Source of the DNA: Exobacillus caeni | GTDB taxonomy: Bacteria; Bacillota; Bacilli; Bacillales; Guptibacillaceae | Assembly: GCF_005747095.1 (NCBI RefSeq) | Contig: NZ_SWLG01000007.1 | Location: 229,459 to 293,458 of the forward strand | Direction of reading: 5' to 3' | Length of the DNA stretch: 64,000 bases | Shown: positions 50,255 to 59,153 of the stretch, piece by piece | Numbering within the stretch: position 1 is the first letter of the stretch | How the letters are laid out: each line of letters starts with the position of its first letter | Notes under the pieces: generated by a model | Databases searched by the model: none | Told to the model about the DNA's origin: nothing | What the model saw: the letters and a program-made list of their open reading frames with translations, nothing else | Program-made: the position numbers and the translations under genes

Positions 50255-52276
50255 CTAGGATGCCTTCTCTTCATCCATTTTTTCATCGTTCAAATTCATT
50301 TTTGATCCGGATTTTTTCAGTTCAAAATAAAGATCGAGAATTTCCCTGCCGATGTGCTTGTTGATGGCTGCTTCACCGTTAACATCAGGAACAGCAACGG
50401 CAAAAGCCACCTCTGGATCATCATAAGGGGCATATCCTACAAGGGTAAGGTTGTAATTATCATTAGACTGTGCAGTTCCTGTTTTACCTGCCGCTACATA
50501 GTCTGCACCTTCAAAATATCTTCTTGCTGTACCTCTGGATCCATGTACTACCTGATAAAGCCCCTGCTGTACGCGTTCAATCCAGCTCTGTTTCATTTCC
50601 ACATGATTTAACACTCTTGGTTCATTCTGGTACACAATACTGTTTGAAAGGCCATCCCCATTTGTTGGCTCGCGAACGCTTTTGACTAGATGCGGTTCCA
50701 TCCGTTTGCCACCATTCGCAATAGTGGATATATATTGAACCATTTGAAGCGGCGTGTACGTGTCAAACTGGCCGATCATCATGTCCATCAGGTTACCAAT
50801 TTGCTGTATACCGCCATTATATCCAACCGATTCGTTCGGAACATCGATGCCTGTCTTAACACCCAGGCCAAACTGTGCAAAATTTCTTCTTACTTCACCA
50901 TAGGCATCAGGATTCCAGGTCCCACCTTTTTTATGGGGGACATAGTCAAATCCGGCTGCCCTCATAGCGATTCGGAACATGTATACGTTGGAAGATCTCT
51001 CAAGGGCTGTAAGATCATTAATCGGTCCCATACCGTTGCTGGTATATGATTTTTTCCTTGTTTCACCAATATAAAGAGGTGTATCCACCAGTACCGAACC
51101 CGGACTAATTACTCCGAGGTTGTACCCTGTCAATACGGAGGCACCCTTAACTGCGGAACCCATCTCATATGCATTATAGACGGTCCCATAAGGCTTATCG
51201 ATAAACCCGCCTTTACCATCCTTTTCTTTACCTGCCATCGCTAGGACTTCTCCGGTCTTAGGGTTCATCATAATCGCATAAGCAGAATGAACCTGGTAGC
51301 GGTATGCCTCTTCCCTGATGTTCTTCTCGATTATTTTTTCCACACCCTGTTGAAGTTCCATATCGACTGTCAGTACAAGGTCATTTCCCCGTTTACCCTG
51401 GATCGTCTCAGGATTGCCGATCGGTTCTCCCGATTTGTCGGTTATAAACTTCGTCTTCGTTTTTTGCCCGCGAAGCAGTTCTTCATATTGCTGTTCAAGA
51501 AAGCTTTTACCAACAAGGTCGTTTAAGTCATATCCTCGTGAAACGTAAAAATCTTTGCTTGCCCTCTGAATAGGTCCAAGATTTCCGAAGATAGGGTTCA
51601 GTGTATCTCCGAATGGATACTCCCTTTCGGCACTCATTTTGATGTCAACGCCCGGAAGTGAAGCAAGATGTTCGCTGATAACCGCCATTTCCTTCGCGGT
51701 CAGCCCTTCTTTAATAACCTGTGAGGTCAATGCATACCCTGTATCCATCTCACGTTTGATCGCAGCAACTTCCAGCTCTGGTTCCGTGATCTGGTTTAAA
51801 TCCTGTTCGGTTATCCGGTCCAGCTGAAGCCGGTAAGCTTTTTTGTCTTCAAGCTTTTCCCATTCTTCTTCTGATAGTTTTGCCTTTGCTTCCTCTTCTC
51901 TCGTCAAGATCCAATAGTCTTTTAAATCTCGTTCTGTTAGTTTGTCAGTTTCTTTTTCGATATAATCAGCAAGCACTTTTGCTGTTTCAAGCCGTTCGGA
52001 TGGGTCGGTGTTTTGTGAGCGAATATAGGTCAGTGTATAGGTCGGCTTGTTGTCCACCACTACTCTTCCTTGCCTGTCATACATTTTTCCCCGTGGGGCT
52101 GACGATTTTGCGACTACATTCTCTGTTTGTTCTGTCTTTTGTTCATACTTTTCGCCCTGGACGATCTGAATCGTTCCCAGACGCAATATCAAAAGTGAAA
52201 AAAGGATGAACACAAACAAGAATAGTATATTTAAACGAACTGGCACTTGATTTTTCTTTTTCTTTTTATTAGCCAT
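50255..52276 (-). CDS. Class B penicillin-binding protein (PBP2/PbpA-PbpH type transpeptidase)
   Basis: A 673-residue protein. A Lys-rich start and a single membrane anchor (residues about 14-36) precede the class B N-terminal domain (APRGKMYDRQGRVVVDNK). The transpeptidase motifs are all present: SAVK (SXXK), SSN (SXN) and KTGT. It cross-links peptidoglycan for cell elongation, like PbpA/PbpH in Bacillus subtilis. Single gene on the minus strand. Confidence 0.92.
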   Translation of the reverse strand: MANKKKKKNQVPVRLNILFLFVFILFSLLILRLGTIQIVQGEKYEQKTEQTENVVAKSSAPRGKMYDRQGRVVVDNKPTYTLTYIRSQNTDPSERLETAKVLADYIEKETDKLTERDLKDYWILTREEEAKAKLSEEEWEKLEDKKAYRLQLDRITEQDLNQITEPELEVAAIKREMDTGYALTSQVIKEGLTAKEMAVISEHLASLPGVDIKMSAEREYPFGDTLNPIFGNLGPIQRASKDFYVSRGYDLNDLVGKSFLEQQYEELLRGQKTKTKFITDKSGEPIGNPETIQGKRGNDLVLTVDMELQQGVEKIIEKNIREEAYRYQVHSAYAIMMNPKTGEVLAMAGKEKDGKGGFIDKPYGTVYNAYEMGSAVKGASVLTGYNLGVISPGSVLVDTPLYIGETRKKSYTSNGMGPINDLTALERSSNVYMFRIAMRAAGFDYVPHKKGGTWNPDAYGEVRRNFAQFGLGVKTGIDVPNESVGYNGGIQQIGNLMDMMIGQFDTYTPLQMVQYISTIANGGKRMEPHLVKSVREPTNGDGLSNSIVYQNEPRVLNHVEMKQSWIERVQQGLYQVVHGSRGTARRYFEGADYVAAGKTGTAQSNDNYNLTLVGYAPYDDPEVAFAVAVPDVNGEAAINKHIGREILDLYFELKKSGSKMNLNDEKMDEEKAS

Positions 52277-52390
52277 GTTTACCCTTCCCTGTCATCGTTT
52301 TGTAATATTCTCTATTCTCTATTCTCTATCATACAGGGTATGGGAATATCTTGCAAAAATATTTTGGTTGAAAAAAATCTGCAAATACGC

Positions 52391-53276
52391 TTAAAGCAAG
52401 CTTTTAATAACCTCAATAACAAGGTCTGGACGATCAGCATCAACGGAGTGGGAGGAGTTTTTCGCAATCATAAGTCTGCCTTGTGTTGAAAGGGATGCCT
52501 GTTCCGCAACAAGCTGGTGCCAGAGCTTTTCAAACATGATCGCTTCCTCCTCCGGTATTCCTTCCTCTTTTAAAAAATTAATCGAGTGCTCGGGGTCTCT
52601 TGCGATTGCGACCAGGGGAACATCCGGAAAGCCGGTTTCAGCTTTCACCTTTTTCGCATTCTTTCCATGACTCCATTTCCCCTCTTACAGCCCGGTAAAG
52701 AGCCGGATTGGCCGGAAATTCCAGAAGCCGCTCTTGTGTCACATAAGGATAGCTTTTTTGCCTGTCAGAAAGCTCAGGTTTCATTTCCTCGCCCAGCTCT
52801 TCCGGTGACATCCCAGAGTAACGTTCGCACCTCTCCATCCACATTTCATCCGAATTAAGTTTATCCATCTCAGGCAGATCCAGTTCGTCCAGTTTATGGA
52901 TATCAAAAGAGGTTGAATCGATCAGAACGATTCCTGCAACCTTTTCCGGATAACGCATCGCAAAATGCTGCGCGCAGAGTCCGCCATAGGAATGCCCCGC
53001 CATTATTACCGGTTCCTCTATGCCAAAGTACTCTAATAACGCATTTATTTCCTCGACCGTTGCGGATGTTGTCCATTTATCTCCTTCATAGATATTGCTG
53101 TTTCCGTATCCCGGCCTGTGGTACATCATCACCCTGCATTTCTTTGATAAAGCATTCGCAACTTCAAACCATTCATCAAAAGATCCGCCCATTCCGGTTT
53201 GAAGCACAACTGTCCGGCCCTCTCCTTTTAGAAACACTTCAAGATGTTTTCCATCTACCTTCACAATTTCAATCAT
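52391..53276 (-). pseudogene. Alpha/beta-hydrolase interrupted by a frameshift
   Basis: Two overlapping minus-strand frames make one hydrolase. The first (53276-52638) has the start MIEIVKVDGKHLEV, the oxyanion GMGGSF, the nucleophile elbow AGHSYGG and IVLIDSTSFD. The second (52648-52391) has FPDVPLVAIARDPEH and the catalytic His of SSHSVDADRPD. The switch happens at the sequence GCGAAAAAGGTG, where one base too many breaks the frame. With that base removed a complete protein of about 295 residues results. RBS GGAGGGG before ATG. Confidence 0.8.
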
Positions 53277-53542
53277 AACGCCCCTCCATTTTAATCCATG
53301 AAAAAAACTTACAAAAGCCCTTCTCAAGTAATCTTCCATCAACATGCAAGGTTTCATAAAAGTCATTGTTATAATTGTCCGGCCTGCTCTTATATGTTTT
53401 ACGATAGCCGTCCTATCCGTACATCAGGTTATCTATTTCGACTGCGCTCTGTTTAAAGTACTTTAAGAAAGCGAGCGCATCCTCTTTTGAGCCAGCCATT
53501 CGTACGGTCACCCTTTAGTTGATGACTTGAAATTGCTCATAT

Positions 53543-54064
53543 CTAAACGATTTCCTCTGCATCCTTCACATCCGCAAACCACCTCAGGACATTGTTATGG
53601 TGTGCAATAATCTGGCTAGCTGTCAGGCCAGTTGAATCCCAGGTGCTGTGCCCGTCTTTGACCAGCATCACGTCATACCCATGACTGAACGCGCCTCTGC
53701 AAGTTGTATCTACGCATGCCTCTGTTTGGATTCCAGCAAGTATAAGCTTCTGTATATTCCTCTGCTGTAACACTTCGTTGAGTTTAGTTTTGTAAAACGA
53801 ATCCGGAGTCTTTTTTTCAATTATTAAGTCTTCTTCTTGTCGATGAAGGGAAGAATTCAGTTTCCATCCAACCGATCCACGCTCAAGCGGCTTTCCCACA
53901 CCAGCCTCATGTTGGACGAAGATGATAAGCGCTCCGCTTTCTCTTGCTTTTTCTATCAATCGGTTGATGATGTTTAGCAGCCTCTCTCCATTGTATACAG
54001 GGTTCAGCTCTTGAAACATGGCATTTTGCATGTCTATTATTACTAAGGCAGTGTTCTCGTTCAT
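53543..54064 (-). CDS. Isochorismatase-family cysteine hydrolase
   Basis: A 173-residue protein. ALVIIDMQNAM (catalytic Asp, about residue 10), EKKTPDSFY (Lys) and LAGIQTEACVDTTCRGA (Cys) form the D-K-C triad of the family, which includes nicotinamidases and N-carbamoylsarcosine amidases. The ATG at 54064 follows TGGAGGAA. Substrate unknown. Confidence 0.87.
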   Translation of the reverse strand: MNENTALVIIDMQNAMFQELNPVYNGERLLNIINRLIEKARESGALIIFVQHEAGVGKPLERGSVGWKLNSSLHRQEEDLIIEKKTPDSFYKTKLNEVLQQRNIQKLILAGIQTEACVDTTCRGAFSHGYDVMLVKDGHSTWDSTGLTASQIIAHHNNVLRWFADVKDAEEIV

Positions 54065-54322
54065 CCGATTCCTCCATCGTTCATTTTTAGGAAAAAAGAG
54101 CCATTTCAACTTATGTCCAGTTAATAGTAACATTCATAAAGGATAGTTCAAATTGGTGAAAAAATTATGGATTAACTCTAATAGACGATATCAATTACTT
54201 CTAGTATAGAGGAACGGAAAAAAATCTCAATTCGTTAACCGACATGGTTCGAAAAGATGTTCCACTATGCCAGTTTTTATGTCAAAATAGATAGAGTATC
54301 AGAATGAAAGCAGGTGAAAAAA

Positions 54323-55486
54323 TTGTTTTGTACCAAGTGTGGAAAAAGCATGCATAAAGAGGATCAGTATTGTATGAACTGCGGAAATGAACTGACTCCT
54401 GCCACACGACAAAAACAGAGAAAACGTCAGAAACTCTGGGTCTCCATACCTGTGGCAGCTTCCCTTCTTTTAGGAGAAGGACTTGGAGGTTATTATTATT
54501 ACGAAAAATCATTAACAGAAGCCTCTGTTAGTTCATTTAAAGAAGGAGAACAACTCGCAAAACAAGAGAAATACGAAGAAGCTTATAAAAAATTTGAAAA
54601 AGCCCAAAAAGATAGAAGTGATTTTCCAGCTGCTGAATCTAACCAGAAATTGATGCAGCTTGCCATGGATGTGCAACATCAACTCGATAGCGCGAATGGA
54701 GAACGCAAGCAAGATGCCTACACTGATGCGCTTGCACGTCTGCGTAAAACGGATTCTACCTTAAAAAAATATGATGGCGAACTTGTCGAAGATTTGCAGA
54801 AAAAAGTTAGAAATGCCAGAACAACGGTCATGGTCGCTGAGTTAAAGTATGACATGAACGGCAAGGAGACAATCGATGAGCTTAAGCCGATCTTACTTCG
54901 AGCAGAATCACTCACAGTGAAAGAAGCGGCTGAGATTGCTGACCAGGTACGCAAGCAGATTGTCGAGGTTGCTTACAAAGAGGCAAATGGCTATCTTACT
55001 GAAAACCACTTTACCAATGCACTTGCTACGGTAGCAAAAGGGCTCGAGATCAACAAAAACAGTGAAAAACTGAAAAATCTGCAAACGGCGATCAAAAAGA
55101 AGCAAACAGCCTTTGAACAAGCTCAACAAAAACGGATCGAACAGGCGATGGTCGCTGCCGCAAAAGAAAAAGAAAAAAACCAGACCGATGCCCTTAAGCT
55201 TGAAGAAGTTACAACAGAAGTTAACGAATTCAACGAGCTTGTTGTAAAGGGAAAGGTTCAAAGTGTTGCAACGGTCCCCATTTTCTCGGTTTCCATAAAA
55301 TACACGGTGTTAAATGAAAAGAAAGAGCCTACTGACAATAAAGGCGAAATCTATGTAAACCCGGATACCCTTTATCCTGACGACCAGGGAACATTTGATT
55401 TTATGGTGTTGAACCTTGAAGCAGAAAAAGAAAAGCTAAAAAATTATACAGTGAAAATTACCGATATGACCTGGTACCTTGAATAG
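54323..55486 (+). CDS. Zinc-ribbon, membrane-anchored TPR-like protein with FxLYD-type end domain
   Basis: About 387 residues. The N-terminus is a CxxC...CxxC zinc ribbon (FCTKCGK, YCMNCGNEL). One membrane span follows (VAASLLLGEGLGGYYYY). The middle is long and helical with TPR-like repeats (AKQEKYEEAYKKFEKAQK; ALATVAKGLEINKNSEKL). The last 80 residues form a beta domain with VVKGKVQSVATVPIFSVSIKYTV. Similar zinc-ribbon/TPR layouts occur in Bacillus envelope proteins. TTG at 54323 or GTG at 54314. Confidence 0.72.
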   Translation: MFCTKCGKSMHKEDQYCMNCGNELTPATRQKQRKRQKLWVSIPVAASLLLGEGLGGYYYYEKSLTEASVSSFKEGEQLAKQEKYEEAYKKFEKAQKDRSDFPAAESNQKLMQLAMDVQHQLDSANGERKQDAYTDALARLRKTDSTLKKYDGELVEDLQKKVRNARTTVMVAELKYDMNGKETIDELKPILLRAESLTVKEAAEIADQVRKQIVEVAYKEANGYLTENHFTNALATVAKGLEINKNSEKLKNLQTAIKKKQTAFEQAQQKRIEQAMVAAAKEKEKNQTDALKLEEVTTEVNEFNELVVKGKVQSVATVPIFSVSIKYTVLNEKKEPTDNKGEIYVNPDTLYPDDQGTFDFMVLNLEAEKEKLKNYTVKITDMTWYLE

Positions 55487-55932
55487 GCTTTTGGCAGGTC
55501 TTGTTACCCCAAGATAAATACAGGTCTTCTTCCTTTATTAAACTATTCGAATCGGTTTCCGATTTTTCTTCTATGACTTTCGTGGCATTCTCTGAAAAAC
55601 CAGAATACTTCACTCGTGAAATTTTTTCCGAATACCACTTTCACTCTGTTTGGTTTTCAAGTGAATATGTTTATCCTCCTGGTCGCTAACATCCTTTTCG
55701 TAAAAGGCTCTGTTAGCGAGCGTGGTTGATTTTAATCCAGCTTTTTGTTCAGGCGCGTCTTATGGATTGCCGAATCTTTTTTGCAGGCATGACATCCCAG
55801 GGGATACCAAAAGAGTCTGGCCATCAATAGAGCAAAGAGGCATCGCTTCGTTGTCCCAGTTTCTAACATATTTGAAAATCAAAAAAAAAAACAATATTAT
55901 TCTTTACATAGAGAAAGGGGACTGCTTACACG
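55487..55932. other. Intergenic region of about 450 bp, with repeat remnants
   Basis: Contains AAAGGCTCTGTTAGCGAGCG (about 55704-55723), resembling one end of a common Bacillus intergenic repeat, and the short element at 55829-55857. The only long reading frame lacks a ribosome site. Confidence 0.45.
55829..55857. repeat. Short element shared with 49565-49592 (inverted)
   Basis: AGAGCAAAGAGGCATCGCTT followed by CGTTGTCCC. Confidence 0.55.
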
Positions 55933-57111
55933 ATGAATAAAGCGGCACTTGTTTCGATTACAGCCACTATTTTACTGTTTCTGGCTGCCGGAACAGGCTT
56001 TTATTTTTTGTATACTCACTATGAAAATTTAACCGTCCAGGCAAGCTCCACTCTCGGAAGAGAACTGTCGCTTGAGGAACAGGGAGAAATCGATGCTAAT
56101 CCTGATTTAAAATCGATCATTCATGAAACGCAAAAGAGCGTCGTTCAAATTGAAGTTACTACCTCTGATGGAAAAAATGTCGGTTCAGGTTTCCTTTATA
56201 ATGAAAAAGGTGATGTGATCACAAATGCCCATGTTGTTTCTGGGGCAAGCGAAGTAACGGTCAAAACATCCGATGCAAAACAATTCAGCGGACAAGTAAT
56301 CGGAAAAGGCGAAACGGATGATGTTGCACTCGTGCGGGTTCCAGATTTGGCCGGACAGGAGCCTCTTGCCATTACAAAAGAACGGTTGGCTGAGACTGGA
56401 GATGAAGTGATTGCCCTCGGCAGCCCGCTCGGATTGCAAAATACGGTAACGACTGGTATTATAAGCGGCACTGACCGCGAATTCACTCTGGATCCTTACC
56501 GTTATGAAGGGGTATATCAGATTTCCGCTCCTATTACGAACGGAAACAGCGGAGGTCCGTTAATCGACCAGCATACAGGAGAAGCAGTAGCGATTAACTC
56601 TGCAGGCACTGATTCAGGAGCGATCGGGTTCAGCATTCCGCTCCCTAACGTGTTGGATAAAATTGAGAACTGGGCTTCTGAGGGGACTGAGGTTAAAAGT
56701 GAAGAACCTGAGGTTGAGGAGGATACCACTGAAGAAGATTCTTCTACCAGAGGGCTTACCGGGGAAGATTTTGAAAACAGCGCATCCTATTTGATCGGTT
56801 ATTTTTATGAAAGCCTGGATACGCGGGACTACCTTACTGCCTATTCTCTTCTTGGCAGCAGATGGCAAAGCGAAATGGGCTATGAGAACTTCCGTGAAGG
56901 GTATCTGCACACACTCGGTGTCCGTGTTACAAACTTAACAGGTAAACTGAGTGAAGACAGAGAAAGTGTTCTCGTAACCGGAACCGTAGAGGCAGAAGAA
57001 CGTACAGATGACAAAAAAACAGTCACCTCCCTTTATAGCGTAAACTATGAAGTCGCCTATGAAAACGACCAGCTGAAAATACTTCACGGCAAAGCAAAAA
57101 GATTAAAATAA
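55933..57111 (+). CDS. HtrA/DegP-like trypsin-type serine protease
   Basis: A 392-residue membrane-anchored protease. One N-terminal span (ATILLFLAAGTGFYFLY), then a trypsin-like domain with the triad His in ITNAHVVSG, Asp in DDVALVRV, Ser in GNSGGPL. No PDZ domain follows; instead an acidic linker (about residues 255-280) and a C-terminal domain of about 115 residues (GYFYESLDTRDYLTAYSLLG), NTF2-like in pattern. It probably handles misfolded envelope proteins. The stop is followed at once by a family A repeat. Confidence 0.87.
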   Translation: MNKAALVSITATILLFLAAGTGFYFLYTHYENLTVQASSTLGRELSLEEQGEIDANPDLKSIIHETQKSVVQIEVTTSDGKNVGSGFLYNEKGDVITNAHVVSGASEVTVKTSDAKQFSGQVIGKGETDDVALVRVPDLAGQEPLAITKERLAETGDEVIALGSPLGLQNTVTTGIISGTDREFTLDPYRYEGVYQISAPITNGNSGGPLIDQHTGEAVAINSAGTDSGAIGFSIPLPNVLDKIENWASEGTEVKSEEPEVEEDTTEEDSSTRGLTGEDFENSASYLIGYFYESLDTRDYLTAYSLLGSRWQSEMGYENFREGYLHTLGVRVTNLTGKLSEDRESVLVTGTVEAEERTDDKKTVTSLYSVNYEVAYENDQLKILHGKAKRLK

Positions 57112-57147
57112 AAACGGGGGTCTGACCCCCGTTTTTTTGTGGATAAC
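57112..57147 (+). repeat. Family A repeat, copy 11, acting as a terminator
   Basis: AAAACGGGGGTCTGACCCCCGTTTT: the palindrome is extended to AAAACGGGGG/CCCCCGTTTT plus T run, so it can end transcription, then TGTGGATAA (57138-57146). Confidence 0.85.
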
Positions 57148-57340
57148 TTTGTAAAGTTGAATTTTTTAGTTTAAAGAATGGACTTTAGGGAATGCTATTA
57201 CATAGTAGTTTGTCCCCTAACTACAACCAACCTTTAACAGAACCTGTGTCCTGCAGGTTCTGTTTTCATGTTTAAAACAGGTTTATTGCTCTTTAATGCA
57301 TAAAATGGTTAAATTTTTTTACATTATGGCATTATTGGTT
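57148..57340. other. Intergenic region without gene
   Basis: About 190 bp containing the inverted AACAGAACCTG...CAGGTTCTGTT (about 57236-57264), a hairpin followed by TTTT which may terminate transcription from the left. Confidence 0.45.
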
Positions 57341-57354
57341 TGGTAACGCTTTCA
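57341..57354. promoter_or_regulatory. Candidate cre (CcpA) site
   Basis: Reverse strand TGAAAGCGTTACCA matches TGWAANCGNTNWCA with one mismatch. It lies about 25 nt upstream of the -35 at 57379, in the position of activating cre sites. Confidence 0.5.
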
Positions 57355-57378
57355 CTTAATTTTCGAAAGAATTTTGAA

Positions 57379-57407
57379 TTGACAGGAATAGGTAACTGTT
57401 TTATTAT
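57379..57407 (+). promoter_or_regulatory. SigA promoter of the candidate sRNA
   Basis: TTGACA (57379-57384), exactly 17 nt, TATTAT (57402-57407). Confidence 0.65.
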
Positions 57408-57413
57408 TTTTAT

Positions 57414-57502
57414 GACTTATACCTGTCTGCTTTTTTGCCAGAAAAGCAGCCCACCAACCAATCTGTGGCCGGTCTCGCAAGGGACCGGCCACAGCCTTTT
57501 TC
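57414..57502 (+). ncRNA. Candidate small RNA of about 90 nt
   Basis: A consensus SigA promoter (57379-57407) predicts a start near 57414. A hairpin GCTTTT...AGAAAAGC (about 57429-57448) follows, then a long stable terminator stem CTGTGGCCGGTC/GACCGGCCACAG (57463-57494) with CCTTTTTCC. No ORF with a ribosome site exists inside. A cre-like site lies upstream. No known RNA family was recognised. Confidence 0.5.
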
Positions 57503-57636
57503 CTTTATCTATCGAATAACGGAAACAAACACGGAAATACTAAAACAAGCGTAAGCAGTTATTCCTGATGACTGACTCTTATGCTGCCATACCAAATCCG
57601 GATTACTCCTTGCTTTCAACAGAAAAGCCAGGGGGT

Positions 57637-57666
57637 AGCCCCCCAGGACGCTGGGGGGCTATTTTT
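57637..57666 (+). terminator. Second strong hairpin with T run
   Basis: AGCCCCCCAG-GACG-CTGGGGGGCT then ATTTTTG. No gene precedes it; a promoter in front of it was not clear. Confidence 0.6.
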
Positions 57667-57767
57667 GTACATTAACCAAATATGATCCGCAGATGGCTAT
57701 TCAATAATCTATCCACAATCCGAACCCTTTACTTATCAACAATGTTGAAAATCTCTCTTTTAAAAAT

Positions 57768-57813
57768 ATCCACAAGTTGATAAGGGGTCTGACACCCGTC
57801 AAATTGTGAATAA
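57768..57813. repeat. Family A repeat, copy 12 (degenerate, overlaps a gene end)
   Basis: TATCCACA on the left, GGGGTCTGACACCC (57784-57797), TGTGAATAA (57805-57813). The minus-strand kinase gene uses the right part for its last codons and stop. Confidence 0.7.
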
Positions 57814-58407
57814 CTTCTTTTTGTACATCACTGCAATGGTTTCAAGAAGCGGTTTTGGGAGGCGTTTGGGAAAATATTTTCTGGAGTAGTATTTATAGTA
57901 CGCCAGCTTAAGGTCATCCCACTGCCTGCATTTTTTTGTCTGCTCATAACGCACTACATCAATAACTTTTATGGTTCCTTCTTTCGTCAGCAGTAAATTG
58001 CGCAGATGAATATCGGATGGGTTCAACCCTTTCTGCCTTGCGATGTTCAGTGCTTGATCTACTTCATCGATCATTGTTTCGTTAATTCTAATGCCTTCAT
58101 TCACACAATCATAAAACGTTTTTCCTTCGATATAATCCATCACGAGAAATCCTTTTCCCGCTTCGTAAAGCTCTGGAAAATAGCCTGTTCCTTTTAAACG
58201 TTTGTAAATATTAGCTTCTCTGATGGCCAGGCTTTCGTATTCAGGAAGAAAGATTTTCATCGCAAGCTTCGTGTGCCTTATTTTAAAGACGCAGGCACTT
58301 CTCCCTTTTCCGATAAGTTTAAGGCCCTCTGGGATATTCGTAATCTTTATAAAAGACGGATGATCAGCAAAAGCAACATCTCCAGCAAGCTCTTTAGCCC
58401 TTTCCAT
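57799..58407 (-). CDS. Small Ser/Thr protein kinase-like protein (YrzF-like)
   Basis: A 202-residue kinase. The glycine loop is IGKGRSACVFK (about residues 32-42), the lysine is in LAMKIF, the hinge is LVMDYIEG, the catalytic loop LNPSDIHLRNLLL (Asp and Asn) and the metal Asp VIDVV. The activation segment is short, as in Bacillus YrzF-like/RIO-like kinases. The last four codons (LFTI) and stop derive from a family A repeat. Confidence 0.8.
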   Translation of the reverse strand: MERAKELAGDVAFADHPSFIKITNIPEGLKLIGKGRSACVFKIRHTKLAMKIFLPEYESLAIREANIYKRLKGTGYFPELYEAGKGFLVMDYIEGKTFYDCVNEGIRINETMIDEVDQALNIARQKGLNPSDIHLRNLLLTKEGTIKVIDVVRYEQTKKCRQWDDLKLAYYKYYSRKYFPKRLPKPLLETIAVMYKKKLFTI

Positions 58408-58602
58408 CTATAATGCTCCTTCCCTGAATGGGATATTTCAGTTGTTTTCTTTTTCCCGAGGGAATCACAGAATCAAACCGTCCAAAACTTTCCTTATGTT
58501 ATCATATTCAACCACAAAAACATTTCATGCATGAAAGAAACCCCTCTGCCTGAATGGATGATGGCAAAGGGGTTCGAGGAGTTTCTTTTATATCTTCGCT
58601 TC

Positions 58603-59088
58603 TTATGTCTTCACAAGCTTGGATTCAACTGATACCTGCTTTTCTTGATCCCAGACAACCTGTATCTCAAACGTCCCTTCCTCAAAGAATAACGGAAATC
58701 TTTTACGAAACCAGTCCTGCATCGGGAGGTTCTCCACGCTGTCAATCGGCACCCATTCCAACTCACCCTCCGGCGGATTCTCCAGGAGATCGCCTTCAAA
58801 TTCGGTGGCCAGATAATTAAACACCATATACCGAACTCTGGCTATTGGATTCACATACTCATCAAGGCCTTTGTATTGAAGATTCTTCACCGTAAGCCCT
58901 GTTTCCTCTTTGACTTCCCTGATCGCACCTTCCACAAGGCTCTCCGGAAAATCGATCTTTCCACCTGGAGCCAGGTATCCCGGAAACCCTTTTTTATCAG
59001 GACGATTAATAAGTAGTACACGTTCATTATCCGAAATCATCACCATCGTGTACATTTGATGTTCAATATCTTTAAAATCAACAGCCAT
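58603..59088 (-). CDS. Nudix hydrolase
   Basis: A 161-residue Nudix protein with the box GGKIDFPESLVEGAIREV followed by KEETGLT (about residues 42-66). The size and LINRPDKKGFPGYLAPGGK resemble MutT/8-oxo-dGTPase-type hydrolases; substrate not certain. No operon partners. Confidence 0.86.
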   Translation of the reverse strand: MAVDFKDIEHQMYTMVMISDNERVLLINRPDKKGFPGYLAPGGKIDFPESLVEGAIREVKEETGLTVKNLQYKGLDEYVNPIARVRYMVFNYLATEFEGDLLENPPEGELEWVPIDSVENLPMQDWFRKRFPLFFEEGTFEIQVVWDQEKQVSVESKLVKT

Positions 59089-59153
59089 CAGCTTCCTGCC
59101 TCCTATTTTATGTATAAAAAACAGGGGAGAATATCCCCTGAAACAAAGCTACT

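Noticed and set aside
52630..52660. Programmed ribosomal frameshifting in the hydrolase
   Set aside because: The site lacks a canonical slippery heptamer and hydrolases of this family are not known to use frameshifting.
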